A stretch of DNA of 64,000 nt from Microbacteriaceae bacterium 3FA27C10 (GCA_005502775.1 SCNI01000009.1:1-64000); one strand, 5' to 3'. Shown: positions 24,071 through 33,690, counted from the first letter of the stretch. Translations and numbers: made by a program. Notes: generated by a model not told the origin, from the sequence alone.

Positions 24071-25299
24071 ACTGGGCCGAGACACTCCACACCAGCTGGG
24101 CGGCCGTGCGCTCGCATTCGCTGCGCTCCCTGCTCACGGTCCTCGGCATCCTGATCGGCATCGCCGCGGTGATCCTGACCGTGGGCCTGGGTCTCGGCAC
24201 CCAGAAGGACGTGAGCTCGCAGATCTCGTCGCTCGGCAGCAACCTGCTGATCGTGTCGCCCGGCTCGAGCACGAGCACGGCGGGGGTGCGCGGCGGCTTC
24301 GGCACCGGCACCACGCTGACGGCTTCGGATGCGACGGCTCTTGCGTCGTCGGTGAACGCGCCCGACATCGTCGGGGTCGCCGCGGAGAAGAACACCTCGC
24401 TCGCCCTCACCGCGAACAGCACCAACTGGACCACGACCGTGACGGGCACCACGCCTTCCTGGCTCGACGTGCGCTCGCGCACGCTGCTCTCGGGTTCGTT
24501 CATCACCGACGCCGACCAGGCCTCCGCGGCCTCGGTGGTGGTGCTCGGCTCGGAGACCGCGACCGAGCTGTTCGGAACCACACGGGTGGTGGGGCAGACG
24601 GTCAGCATCGACTCCCGCACCTTCGAGGTGATCGGGGTGCTGGCCTCCGCCGGATCGAACTCCTCGTCGAACCTCGACGACCTGGCGATCGTGCCCCAGT
24701 CGACGGCGGCGAGTCAGCTCGTGGGAGGGACCGGGAGCAGTTCGGTCTCGACCATCTACATCAAGGCGGCCTCCGACGCGCAGCTCTCCGCCGCCTATCA
24801 AGAGGCGCAGGCGGTGCTGCTCAACCTGCACTCGATCAGCGACAGCAGTTCGGCGGACTTCACCATCAGCAGCCAGAACGCACTGGTGTCCACGGCCACG
24901 TCGATCTACCAGACGCTCACGGTGCTGCTCACCGGCATCGCGGGTCTGTCGCTGCTCGTGGGCGGCATCGGGGTGATGAACATCATGCTCGTGTCGGTGA
25001 CCGAACGCACCCGCGAGATCGGCCTGCGCAAGGCCCTCGGGGCGCCGCCCTGGGCCATCCGGCGGCAGTTCCTCGTGGAGGCCGCGATCCTGGGGCTCAG
25101 CGGCGGGCTGCTCGGCGCGGTGCTCGGCATCGGCGCGGCGTTCCTGCTGCCCGGAGTCATCGGCTCCTCGATCGTGATCTCGCCGGCTGCGGTGGGGCTC
25201 TCGATCGGCGTGGCGATCGCCATCGGGCTCGTGTTCGGGGTCTACCCGGCCACGCGTGCTGCCCGGCTCGCACCGATCGACGCCCTGCGGAGCGAATGA
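24067..25299 (+). CDS. ABC transporter permease (MacB/FtsX family)
   Basis: This 410-residue protein has a transmembrane helix at about residues 20-42 after the LRSLLTVLGILIGIAAVI signature. A large extracytoplasmic MacB-PCD domain (about 45-270) follows. Three C-terminal helices include LLVGGIGVMNIMLVSVTERTR and EIGLRKALGA, the FtsX coupling segment. With the upstream ATPase and adaptor it forms a MacAB-type mechanotransmission pump. The cargo (drug, lipid or peptide) cannot be told. Confidence 0.95.
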   Translation: MNWAETLHTSWAAVRSHSLRSLLTVLGILIGIAAVILTVGLGLGTQKDVSSQISSLGSNLLIVSPGSSTSTAGVRGGFGTGTTLTASDATALASSVNAPDIVGVAAEKNTSLALTANSTNWTTTVTGTTPSWLDVRSRTLLSGSFITDADQASAASVVVLGSETATELFGTTRVVGQTVSIDSRTFEVIGVLASAGSNSSSNLDDLAIVPQSTAASQLVGGTGSSSVSTIYIKAASDAQLSAAYQEAQAVLLNLHSISDSSSADFTISSQNALVSTATSIYQTLTVLLTGIAGLSLLVGGIGVMNIMLVSVTERTREIGLRKALGAPPWAIRRQFLVEAAILGLSGGLLGAVLGIGAAFLLPGVIGSSIVISPAAVGLSIGVAIAIGLVFGVYPATRAARLAPIDALRSE

Positions 25300-25387
25300 C
25301 GCGCTCCGACGGCTCCCGGCCTCTCGGCTCCTCGTGAACGACAGCCCGCACCTTGCACATGACACACGAATTGGAAGACAGACAGAA

Positions 25388-26272
25388 ATGACGCGAATGA
25401 CCTCCACCCGCCTCCCCCGCTCCGTTCCCCTCCGACTCGGCCTCGTGCTCGCCGCGGCCGGGGTGCTCGCCCTCTCGGCGTGCGCCTCCACCACCGAAGC
25501 GGCCCCGGCACCGGCCGCCTCGGCGGCGCCCGGTGGTGCCCAGAACGCCCAGCCCGGCGGCGGCGTCTCGGGCACGATCGCCGCCATCTCCGGCGCGACC
25601 CTGCAGGTGCAGGACTCGAGCTCCCAGACCGCGGTCAGCTACGACTCCAGCACGACGATCACCCAGAGCGTCGCCGGAACACTCAGCGACGTGACGAACG
25701 GCGTCTGCATCACCGCCATCACGGGCGCGTTCCCGGGGTCGAGCACCTCCACCCAGCCGTCCACGAGCTCCGCCTCCTCGGCGGCTTCGGTGGTCACCAT
25801 CGTCGCGGCCGTCGACGGCGCCTGCACCTCCGGTTTCGGTGGCGGCCCGGGCGGAGCGGGGGGCACCCCGCCGACGGACCTGCCCTCGGGCGTCATGCCG
25901 AGTGGCGCGCCTGATGGCGTCATGCCGAGTGGCGCGCCCGGCGGCGCATTCGGCGGCTTCGCCGGTGGGCTCGTCACGGCGGTCTCCGGCTCCACCATCA
26001 CCGTGCAGAGCATGGGAAGCGACGGCACCGCCTCGAGCTCCGAGGTGACCGTCGACAGCTCGACCACCTACACCAAGACCGAGACGGCCGACTCCACCGC
26101 GCTCGTCGTGGGCGCGTGCGTGACGGCGCGCGGCGCATCCGACAGCAGTGGAGCCGTCGCGGCGACCTCGCTGATGGTGTCGACCCCCGGTGACTCCGGA
26201 TGCTCGATCGCGGGCGGCCCCGGCGGCTTCGGCGGGCGCCCCGGCTCGGGCACCACGACGAGCGGGAGCTGA
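25388..26272 (+). CDS. DUF5666-like lipoprotein of the efflux operon
   Basis: This 294-residue protein has a signal peptide with lipobox LALSAC (Cys32). Two beta-rich units follow, VSGTIAAISGATLQVQ and GLVTAVSGSTITVQ, each with a D-SSTT-T pattern and a Cys-containing VGxCVTA or GVCITA segment, resembling DUF5666 domains. A Gly/Pro linker between them carries a 27-bp DNA repeat. The ATG at 25388 is preferred since upstream codons do not encode a signal peptide. It sits between the permease and a second adaptor, so it may be an extracytoplasmic part of the pump (inference). Confidence 0.75.
   Translation: MTRMTSTRLPRSVPLRLGLVLAAAGVLALSACASTTEAAPAPAASAAPGGAQNAQPGGGVSGTIAAISGATLQVQDSSSQTAVSYDSSTTITQSVAGTLSDVTNGVCITAITGAFPGSSTSTQPSTSSASSAASVVTIVAAVDGACTSGFGGGPGGAGGTPPTDLPSGVMPSGAPDGVMPSGAPGGAFGGFAGGLVTAVSGSTITVQSMGSDGTASSSEVTVDSSTTYTKTETADSTALVVGACVTARGASDSSGAVAATSLMVSTPGDSGCSIAGGPGGFGGRPGSGTTTSGS
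25889..25938 (+). repeat. 27-bp tandem repeat in the lipoprotein linker
   Basis: GGCGTCATGCCGAGTGGCGC occurs at 25889 and again at 25916, encoding repeated GVMPSGAP segments. Confidence 0.8.
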
Positions 26273-26273
26273 G

Positions 26274-28385
26274 ATGAGCGACACCGACACGGGCAACGCT
26301 CCCGCGCTCGCCGCCTCGGCGTCGCCGAAGCAGCTCAAGGCGCGCCGGCGACGCAAGAAGCGCATCATCGCGGTCGTCGTCACCACCGCGGTGCTGTGCG
26401 CGTTCGGCGGCGGCACGGTGTTCGCGCTCACCCGCGGCACGGCGGCCTCGTACCGCACCACCGCGGCCGAGCTCGGCACGGTCGACGAGAAGCTCGCCCT
26501 CAGTGGCACCGTCGCGTCCGCCACGCGCAAAGACGTGGCCTTCCAGGTGGGCGGCACTGTCGGCACGGTCTCCGTGGCCGTCGGCGACACCGTCTCGGCC
26601 GGCCAGCAGCTCGCCACTCTCGACACCACTGACCTGGAGTCGGCCATCACCTCGGCACAGGATGCGCTCACTCAGGCGAACGACCAGCTCTCGAACGATC
26701 TCACGGCCCAGTCGTCGACCTCGAGCTCAAGTTCGAGTGCGAGTGCGGCGTCGGGCGCGTCGGGCATCTCGGGCTCGGTTCCGAGTGCGCCGAGCACCGG
26801 CACCGACGGGAGCGTGCCCGGAGGCTCGGGAAACCCGGGTTCGGGCAACCAGGGTTCGGCTGACCCCGGCTCGGGCGATTCCGGCTCGGGCGGCAGCACG
26901 GTCGACCAGGCCGCGGTCACCGCCGCGGTCGCGGCCGTCACGGCGGCGCAGCAGGCACTGCTCGCGCAGTACGCGACGGCCTCCGCCGCGCTCGCCAGCA
27001 CCCAGGAGACCATCACGAGTTCGGATGCCACCTGCCAGCCCTTCCTGGAGGCCACACTCGATTCGCTGACCGGCGGATCATCGACCGGCACCGGAGGCGC
27101 CACGGGCACCGACGGTTCCGGCACCGGGGGCTCGGGCACCGACGGTTCCGGCACCGGCGCGAGCGGCACCGACACCGGCTCCGGCACCGACGGCAACGCG
27201 CTGCTCGACACCATCAAGGCCGAGCTCGCCGCCTGCCAGGGTGCGATCACCGAGGTGCAGACCGAGCAGACCGCGGTGAACACGGCCCAGAGCGCGGTGC
27301 TCACTCTGATGGATCAGCTCGACGCGGCGGTCGCCGCCCTCCAGACGGCGCTCGCCGGCACGAATACCATCCCCGGCGGCTCCGGGTCCACCGGAACAAG
27401 CACCCCGAGCGCCACCGGAACCGTGGCGACCACCTCGGCCGCCATCACCTCCCCGGCCGCCACCGGTGGTCTGAGCGGCGGCACCATCCGGCTCGCGTCG
27501 TCGGTCAGCGCTGCACCGTCGGCGACCGACTCGGGCGGGACATCCGGATCCGCCATCTCCGGCTCGGGCAGCGCATCCGGAATCGGCACGAGTTCGGCCA
27601 CCATCACGGCAGAGACCATCGTGGCCGACCAGGCCCAGATCGACCTCGCCACGGCGAACCTCGCTGTGGCGCAGCAGAAGCTGACTCTGGCGACCTTGAC
27701 GAGCCCGATCGCCGGCACGGTGGCGAGTGTCGCCTTCGTCGCCGGCGACACCGTGACCGCGGCGTCGACGACGGCGGTCATCACCGTGATCGGCACCGAC
27801 GGCTACGTGGTGGACACGACGGTGACGCTCGCGAACGTCGGCAAGCTCGCCGTCGGCCAGAGTGCCGCCATCACGCTCACGAGCACCGAGACCGCGCTCA
27901 CCGGCACGGTCAGCTCGATCGGCATGCTCAACGTGTCGACCGACTCGTCGACGCAGTCCTACGACGTGACCATCGCGATCGACAAGACCGACGCCACCCT
28001 GCTCAATGGTGCCTCGGCGCAGGTGGCCGTCGCGGTGGCGTCGCAGGACTCGGTGCTGACGGTTCCGACCTCGGCCGTGCACCGCTCCGGCACCAGTTAC
28101 AGCGTCGACCTGCTCGTGGACGGCGTCTCGACGGCGACGCCGGTCGAGATCGGCGCGATGGGCGCGGAACGCACCGAGATCACCTCGGGCGTGGCGCAGG
28201 GCGACACCGTGGTGCTCGCAGACCTCAACTCCGACGTCACCGGCACGAGTTCGAGTTCGAGTTCGGGCGGCGGGCTGAGCGGGCTGAGTGGACTGGGTGG
28301 CTCGAGCACCACCACCGGCCAGTTCCCGGCCGGAGGGTTCAGCGGAGTACCCGACTTCTCGGGCGGGCTGCCGGCCGGCGGCTGA
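26274..28385 (+). CDS. Second HlyD/MacA-like adaptor with very long hairpin region
   Basis: This 703-residue protein has a basic N-terminus (KARRRRKKR), one membrane helix (about residues 25-47) and a first lipoyl half motif (VAFQVGGTVGTVSVAVGDTV). An unusually long low-complexity insert of about 330 residues rich in Ser, Gly and Thr is interrupted by Ala/Gln-rich helical segments. The second half motif (LTSPIAGTVASVAFVAGDTV) follows near residue 475, then a barrel and membrane-proximal domain. The tail again is Gly/Phe/Pro-rich. Only one base separates it from the stop of the lipoprotein gene. It has the domains of the first adaptor but nearly twice the length. Confidence 0.85.
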   Translation: MSDTDTGNAPALAASASPKQLKARRRRKKRIIAVVVTTAVLCAFGGGTVFALTRGTAASYRTTAAELGTVDEKLALSGTVASATRKDVAFQVGGTVGTVSVAVGDTVSAGQQLATLDTTDLESAITSAQDALTQANDQLSNDLTAQSSTSSSSSSASAASGASGISGSVPSAPSTGTDGSVPGGSGNPGSGNQGSADPGSGDSGSGGSTVDQAAVTAAVAAVTAAQQALLAQYATASAALASTQETITSSDATCQPFLEATLDSLTGGSSTGTGGATGTDGSGTGGSGTDGSGTGASGTDTGSGTDGNALLDTIKAELAACQGAITEVQTEQTAVNTAQSAVLTLMDQLDAAVAALQTALAGTNTIPGGSGSTGTSTPSATGTVATTSAAITSPAATGGLSGGTIRLASSVSAAPSATDSGGTSGSAISGSGSASGIGTSSATITAETIVADQAQIDLATANLAVAQQKLTLATLTSPIAGTVASVAFVAGDTVTAASTTAVITVIGTDGYVVDTTVTLANVGKLAVGQSAAITLTSTETALTGTVSSIGMLNVSTDSSTQSYDVTIAIDKTDATLLNGASAQVAVAVASQDSVLTVPTSAVHRSGTSYSVDLLVDGVSTATPVEIGAMGAERTEITSGVAQGDTVVLADLNSDVTGTSSSSSSGGGLSGLSGLGGSSTTTGQFPAGGFSGVPDFSGGLPAGG

Positions 28386-28434
28386 ATCCGGCCGCCGAGA
28401 CGCGGGATGTGGGGTCGGGGAAGCCCGGACCGGT

Positions 28435-28440
28435 TAGGCT
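28435..28440 (+). promoter_or_regulatory. Probable -10 box TAGGCT of the protease gene
   Basis: GGTTAGGCT lies about 75 nt upstream of the GTG start. This gene also has a strong ribosome-binding site, so here the leader is real rather than leaderless. No clear -35 box is seen. Confidence 0.4.
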
Positions 28441-28514
28441 GGGGCCGATCCGAGCCGGGGGACTCGCTTGCCGTCCGGCGGCACCCTCTCGATCATCCGA
28501 GCAAGGGGGCGCGC

Positions 28515-30965
28515 GTGGTGCGCAGAACGAGCCGCGGGGGCAGCGACCGGATGCCGGCCGGCCGGATGGCGAGAGGCCTGACGGTCGTCGCGGGGTTGGC
28601 CCTCGTCGCCACGGGGGTGCTGACACCGCTGGCGGCCGAGGCTGCCCCGGCGAGCGCACCGGGTGCGATCCGGGAGCCTGCGCCCGATCCTGCTCCTGCT
28701 CCGCACATGGGCGACTACCCCGCCGAGGCCTACGCCGCACCGGCCGCAGCGCTCCCCGACGATCTGGCGGCCGCCATCCAGTCAGAGCTCGGCGTCACCC
28801 CGGCGGAGTACCTCGCCGGGGCCGACGCCGCGGCCGACGCCGTTTCGGTGGTTGACGGGCTGAAGGCCGCCAGTGTCGACGTGCTCGGTTCGCGTATGGA
28901 AGGCACCGCCCTCGTCGTGAACGTCGCGAGCGCGGCCGATGTCGCTCCCGTCGAAGCAGCGGATGCCTCGGCCGAGCTCGGCGCACCGGCGCCGTTCGAC
29001 GCCTCGCAGCATTCGTTCACCGCCCTCGGCGACCTCGTGGGTGGCCAGGGCTACTACTCGAAGAGCGGAACGGGGTCGTCGATCTACCTCTGCTCGGTCG
29101 CGTTCAACGGCTACGACATCGCCACGAAGGCGAACCAGTTCTTGACCGCCGGGCACTGCCGGGTCTCCGGAACGCTCGACAGCGGGCGGGTCTACGAGTC
29201 GAAGCAGAGCGCTCCCGGGCTGACGCCGATCCAGGCCGGGCCCGTGCTCGGCCAGCCCATCGACTCCACCGTCCACTTCGGCGACGAGCTCGACTACGGG
29301 CTCGTCTCCACCGACGCGGCCTGGAGCGCCGTTCCGCGCGTCGGCACCTGGAACTCGAACGCGGGGCCCGTCACCGCGGGATCGCAGCAGGTGCTGCGCG
29401 ACTACACCCGGGCGATCGTCGGCCAGTCCATCTGCAAGTCGGGCCGCACGACCGGGTGGACCTGCGGAACCGTGCAAGCGGTCGACCAGCTCGTCGACGT
29501 GGAGGACCACTCCGGCCAGGGCGTGCAGGTGAACAGCGTCATCTCGTCGATGTGCGCGCTGCCCGGCGACAGCGGCGGGGCGGTGCTCTCGGGCGCCTAC
29601 GCCATCGGCTTGCTCTCGGCCGGCGACTTCGCGTCGAGCTGCAGTGAGTCGGGCAAGTTCACCGCGGCGTTCCCGCTCGTCTCGGCGCCAGGCTCCGGCT
29701 ACGGCTCGGTGCTCGGCGCGCAGCCGAGCTGGGAGCCCGCGGTGTCGGTGTCGGCGCCCACGAGCGCCGGCCTGAGCGGTGACCTCCCGCTCTACCGCGA
29801 CACCGCGGTGTCGGGCACGCTCCCGGGCGGCAGCACCCATTTCACCGTGCACCTCACCGTCGACGGAGTGCACGGCTACGACATCCCGGTGGCCGGAAAC
29901 GGCGCCTGGGCGGCGGACATCGCTCCCGACCTCGCCGACGGCACCCACAGCTACACCATGTACGCCACCTTCGGTGCGAGCGGCCAGTCGCGGTCGGCCG
30001 ACACCAGCGGCTCCTTCCAGCTCGCGACCCGGCCCACCACCACCCGCATCGCCGGCGCCGACCGCTTCGAGGTGGCCGTGAACGTCGCCGCCCAGGAGTT
30101 CCCGGGCTCCGCGACCGCGCCGGTCGTCTACATCGCGACCGGCGCGAACTACCCCGACGCGCTCAGCGCCGGCCCCGCCGCGACCGTGCAGGGCGGCCCG
30201 CTACTGCTCGTCACCCGCGACGCGGTGCCCGCCTCGGTGGCGAGCACCATCCAACGGCTCGCGCCGACGGCGCCGGCCGCACCGCTGAGGATCGTCATCG
30301 TGGGTGGGGTGAACTCCGTCTCCGAGGCGGTCGCCGCCCAGCTCGGCGCCCTCGTGCCCGGCGCGAGCGTGGAGCGCCTCGCCGGCGACGACCGCTACGC
30401 CGCCAGCCGGGCGGTGGTGGCCTCGGCCTTCCCCTCGGCGCCGAGCGCCTACGCGGCGACCGGTGCGAACTTCCCCGACGCGCTGTCGGCCGGTGGAGCA
30501 GCCGGTTCCGCCGCACGCCCGGTGCTCCTCGTGAACGGCGGCGCCGACTCGGCCGATGCGGCCACGATCGGCCTCTTCCGTAGCCTCTCCACCACCAGCA
30601 TCACGGTGGTCGGCGGTGTGAACTCGGTGCACCCGGGTGTGCTGCAGTCGCTCACGACGGTGCCGGCATCCGTCACCCGCATCGACGGCGCCGACCGCTT
30701 CGCGGCGTCGATCAACCTCAACCACGCCGCCTTCACCCAGGCCTCGAAGGCCTACCTCGCCACCGGCTACAACTTCCCCGACGCCCTCTCGGGCGGGGTG
30801 CTCGCCGGCATGACGGATGCGCCGCTGTTCGTGGTGCCCACCGAGTGCGTTCCGCGCGGCGTGCTGCGCGAGTTCGCCCGCCTCGGCACCACGCAGGTCA
30901 CGCTGCTCGGCGGGCCGAACTCGCTCTCCGCGGCCGTCGCGAACCTCACGCCCTGCGGTTTCTGA
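28515..30965 (+). CDS. Secreted S1-type serine protease anchored by three CWB2 repeats
   Basis: This protein of about 816 residues has a signal peptide near residues 15-45 and a pro-region that resembles alpha-lytic-protease-type propeptides (LGVTPAEYLAGADAAADAV). The chymotrypsin-fold domain has His in LTAGHCR (about 214), Asp in ELDYGLV (about 260) and Ser in LPGDSGGAV (about 353). An Ig-like domain (about 415-505) precedes three CWB2 repeats (about 510-816). AAGGGGG lies 5 nt before GTG 28515 and 8 nt before GTG 28518, so either could be the start. I infer a wall-retained extracellular protease. Confidence 0.9.
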   Translation: MVRRTSRGGSDRMPAGRMARGLTVVAGLALVATGVLTPLAAEAAPASAPGAIREPAPDPAPAPHMGDYPAEAYAAPAAALPDDLAAAIQSELGVTPAEYLAGADAAADAVSVVDGLKAASVDVLGSRMEGTALVVNVASAADVAPVEAADASAELGAPAPFDASQHSFTALGDLVGGQGYYSKSGTGSSIYLCSVAFNGYDIATKANQFLTAGHCRVSGTLDSGRVYESKQSAPGLTPIQAGPVLGQPIDSTVHFGDELDYGLVSTDAAWSAVPRVGTWNSNAGPVTAGSQQVLRDYTRAIVGQSICKSGRTTGWTCGTVQAVDQLVDVEDHSGQGVQVNSVISSMCALPGDSGGAVLSGAYAIGLLSAGDFASSCSESGKFTAAFPLVSAPGSGYGSVLGAQPSWEPAVSVSAPTSAGLSGDLPLYRDTAVSGTLPGGSTHFTVHLTVDGVHGYDIPVAGNGAWAADIAPDLADGTHSYTMYATFGASGQSRSADTSGSFQLATRPTTTRIAGADRFEVAVNVAAQEFPGSATAPVVYIATGANYPDALSAGPAATVQGGPLLLVTRDAVPASVASTIQRLAPTAPAAPLRIVIVGGVNSVSEAVAAQLGALVPGASVERLAGDDRYAASRAVVASAFPSAPSAYAATGANFPDALSAGGAAGSAARPVLLVNGGADSADAATIGLFRSLSTTSITVVGGVNSVHPGVLQSLTTVPASVTRIDGADRFAASINLNHAAFTQASKAYLATGYNFPDALSGGVLAGMTDAPLFVVPTECVPRGVLREFARLGTTQVTLLGGPNSLSAAVANLTPCGF

Positions 30966-31077
30966 CGGCGGCGTCGGATGCGCGTGGCCGGCGGCGTGCA
31001 TCCGGGGCGTGCATCGGGAGCGCGGTCTTCGGGCGGCGGGGTCTGCGCATCCGGCCGGCGTCCGCGACAATAGAGGC

Positions 31078-32196
31078 ATGAGCAACAGTTACGCCGCGGC
31101 CGGAGTCGACACGGAGGCGGGCGACCGCGCCGTCGAGCTGATGAAGGCGGCGGTGCAGCGCACGCACGGCCCCGAGGTGCTGGGCGGGGTGGGTGGTTTC
31201 GCCGGCATGTTCGACGCCTCGGCGCTGAAGCAGTTCGCGCATCCGCTGCTCGCCACCTCCACCGACGGCGTGGGCACCAAGGTGGCCATCGCGCAGGCGC
31301 TCGACAAGCACGACACCATCGGGCAGGACCTCGTCGGCATGGTGGTCGACGACATCGTGGTCGTGGGCGCGCGGCCCTTGTTCATGACCGACTACATCGC
31401 CTGCGGGCGGGTGGTGCCCGAGCGCATCGCCACGATCGTGGCGGGCATCGCGCGGGCGTGCTCCGAGACCGGAACCGCGCTCGTGGGCGGCGAGACGGCG
31501 GAGCATCCGGGCCTCATGGGCGTCGACGACTACGACGTCGCCGGGGCGGCGGTGGGCGCGGTCGAGGCGGATGCGGTGCTCGGCGCCGAGCGGGTGCGCG
31601 ACGGCGACGTGGTGCTCGCGCTGGCCTCGTCGGGGCTGCACTCGAACGGGTACTCGCTGGTGCGCAAGATCCTCGCGGATGCGCAGTTCGGCTTCACCTC
31701 CTCCTCGGCCGAGTTCGGTGGCGTGGTGGGCGAGGTGCTGCTCGAGCCCACGCGGCTCTACACCGGGCCGCTCGTGCGCGTGCTGGCGACGCCGGCGCTC
31801 GCGGGCGCCATCCACTCGCTCTCGCACGTCACCGGCGGCGGCATCGCGGCGAACCTCGCGCGGGTGCTGCCGCGCGGCTCGTGGGTGGAGGTCGACCGCT
31901 CGACCTGGTCGCCCTCGCCGGTGTTCCGGGTGCTCTCCTCGCTCGCGGGGTCGACGCTCGAGAGCGCCGAGGGCACGTGGAACCTCGGCATCGGGTTCTT
32001 CGCCGTGGTGTCGGCCGCGTCGGCCCCGGCCGTCACGGCGGCCATCGAGGCCGAGGGGATCGCCACCTGGCAGGTCGGCACGGTCTCGACGGCGGCGCGC
32101 TCGGCCGGGTCGCTGGCGGCCGAGGGCTTCGAGCAGGGCGCCAAGGGCGTCGACGGCGGCGCCGTGCGCCTCGTCGGCGCGTACGCCGCGGCCTGA
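31078..32196 (+). CDS. purM: Phosphoribosylformylglycinamidine cyclo-ligase (AIR synthetase)
   Basis: This 372-residue enzyme closes the imidazole ring in purine synthesis using ATP. Signature segments are SYAAAGVDTEAGDRAVELMK, LLATSTDGVGTKVAIA, DLVGMVVDDIVVVGA, GETAEHPGLM and HVTGGGIAANLARVLP. The ATG at 31078 has GACAAT 6 nt upstream and no room for a ribosome-binding site beyond that. It is separate from purF by about 9 kb, whereas purF and purM are adjacent in many bacteria. Confidence 0.97.
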   Translation: MSNSYAAAGVDTEAGDRAVELMKAAVQRTHGPEVLGGVGGFAGMFDASALKQFAHPLLATSTDGVGTKVAIAQALDKHDTIGQDLVGMVVDDIVVVGARPLFMTDYIACGRVVPERIATIVAGIARACSETGTALVGGETAEHPGLMGVDDYDVAGAAVGAVEADAVLGAERVRDGDVVLALASSGLHSNGYSLVRKILADAQFGFTSSSAEFGGVVGEVLLEPTRLYTGPLVRVLATPALAGAIHSLSHVTGGGIAANLARVLPRGSWVEVDRSTWSPSPVFRVLSSLAGSTLESAEGTWNLGIGFFAVVSAASAPAVTAAIEAEGIATWQVGTVSTAARSAGSLAAEGFEQGAKGVDGGAVRLVGAYAAA

Positions 32197-32211
32197 CCCC
32201 CGTCCGGCAGC

Positions 32212-32231
32212 CTCGCCTCCCCCTCGGCGAG
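32212..32231 (+). terminator. Hairpin after purM
   Basis: CTCGCC and GGCGAG pair around an 8-base pyrimidine-rich loop, 15 bases after the purM stop. There is no T-run. Confidence 0.35.
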
Positions 32232-32327
32232 AAGTCGATTCGACGCGCTTCCGGGCGTTCTCGGACGTCTGGGTGACGTCTCGACCCGCGAAACACGCGC
32301 GCAATGCGGGCGGGGGATGATCGGGGC

Positions 32328-33194
32328 ATGCCCGACACCTCCGCAGCCGGTCCCCTTCGTGCCGCCGCGTCGCTCGCCCACCTCGACGGCAGCGCCATGC
32401 TCGCGGCCCTCGACGCGCGGGAGATCAGCGCTGCCGAGTTGCTCGAGCAGCACATCGCTCTCATCGAGGCGCGCAATCCCGAGCTGAACGCGGTGGTGAG
32501 CACCGACTACGCGGGAGCGCGGGCGGCGGCGGCCGAGGTCGACCGGCGTCGCGCATCCGGAGCCCGCAGCGGCGGCAGCGCGGGCACCCGGGTGGGCCTG
32601 TGGCTCGACGACCCGGTCGCTCCGATCGACGCCGAGACCCGGGCGGTGCTCGAGCGGTTCGCGCAGCGCCTCGAAGCAGCCGGATGCGCGGTGACGCCCC
32701 TCGCGTCGCCTCCCGTCAGCGGGGCGGCCGGCATCGAGCTCTTCGAGCGCCTGCAGGAGATCGAGCTCGCGCACGCGGCCGGGCCCGACGCGCCGCCCGT
32801 GCTCGTCGACCTGCGCCGGGTGTGGGGCGACTGGCAGGAGCAGCGCCGCATCGCCGCCGCGTGGACGCGCGTCTTCGACGAGGTCGACGTCGTGCTCGCG
32901 CCCACGGTTCCCACGGTCGCGCCGCCGCATTCGACGGTGCCCGCCGGGGAGCGGATGCTGTCGCTCGATGGCGCGCCGCATCCGGCTGCGGACGTGGTCG
33001 GCGCGTGGAGCCGGCTCGCGAACGTGGGTCGCGGGCCGTCGACGGTGGTGCCGCTCGGGCGGGGTGGTGCATCCGGTCTGCCGGTGGGGGCGCAGCTGAT
33101 CGGGCCGTACCTGGAGGACTTCACGCCGCTGCAGTTCGCCGTGCTGCTGGAGCGGGAGGGACTCGTCGCGTTCGAGGCGCCGCCCGGCTGGTGA
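32328..33194 (+). pseudogene. Amidase-family gene lacking its catalytic core
   Basis: This 288-residue frame matches the start of amidase-signature proteins (AAELLEQHIALIEARNPELNAVV, residues 35-57) and then jumps at GARSGGSAGTRVGLWLDDP to the region after the active site (PVDAE-type helix, FDEVDVVLAPTVPTVAPPH, GLPVGAQLIGPYLEDF). The segment of roughly 120-150 residues holding the Lys and the Gly/Ser-rich cis-Ser/Ser triad is absent, while full proteins are about 430-480 residues. The frame is intact, so this is an in-frame deletion rather than a frameshift. It is probably inactive as a hydrolase. The box GATGAT lies 6 nt before the ATG. Confidence 0.8.
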
Positions 33195-33348
33195 GCGGCG
33201 CTCGGGGTGCGTGGGTGCGCGCGCCGCTGCGGCGGCCGCTCGCGCGGGGCTCGGCCCGCCGCGTGCACACGGCGGCGAGGGGGCTACGCTGTGCGCATCG
33301 GGAGGCGCCGACGCCCCGCGATGCCGTCGTCACAGGGAGGAGTCACCC

Positions 33349-33690
33349 GTGCCCGCACCCGTCAGCTCGGTCGAGGCCGTGGAGCACTTCGACGCGCTGG
33401 CCGCCGAGCTCGGCGACCCGGCCATCGCCCGCGGTCGCATGATGGGCCGCCTCACGCTCACCCGGGCCGGCACGATGTTCGCGTGCCTGAACGGCGACGA
33501 GCTCGGACTCAAGCTCGGGGCGGGAACACCCGAGCACGCCGCGGCGCTCGCCGTGCCGGGTGCCGAGCTCTTCGATCCTTCGGGCAAGGGGCGCCCGTTC
33601 CGTGGCTGGGTCAGCCTGCCGCTCGACGCTGCCGAGCAGTGGCTGCTCGTGGCCGGTGACGCGCTCGCCTTCGTCGCGGCCGACGAGTGA
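33349..33690 (+). CDS. TfoX N-terminal-domain-like small protein
   Basis: This 113-residue protein has the layout of TfoX-N/YjbR-like alpha-beta domains: RGRMMGRLTLTRAGTMFACLNGDELGLKLG, then a Phe-Asp segment and an aromatic C-terminal part (RGWVSLPLDAAEQW). The GTG at 33349 follows GGGAGGAG, a strong ribosome-binding site. Family members have no firmly established biochemical role outside competence. Confidence 0.72.
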   Translation: MPAPVSSVEAVEHFDALAAELGDPAIARGRMMGRLTLTRAGTMFACLNGDELGLKLGAGTPEHAAALAVPGAELFDPSGKGRPFRGWVSLPLDAAEQWLLVAGDALAFVAADE

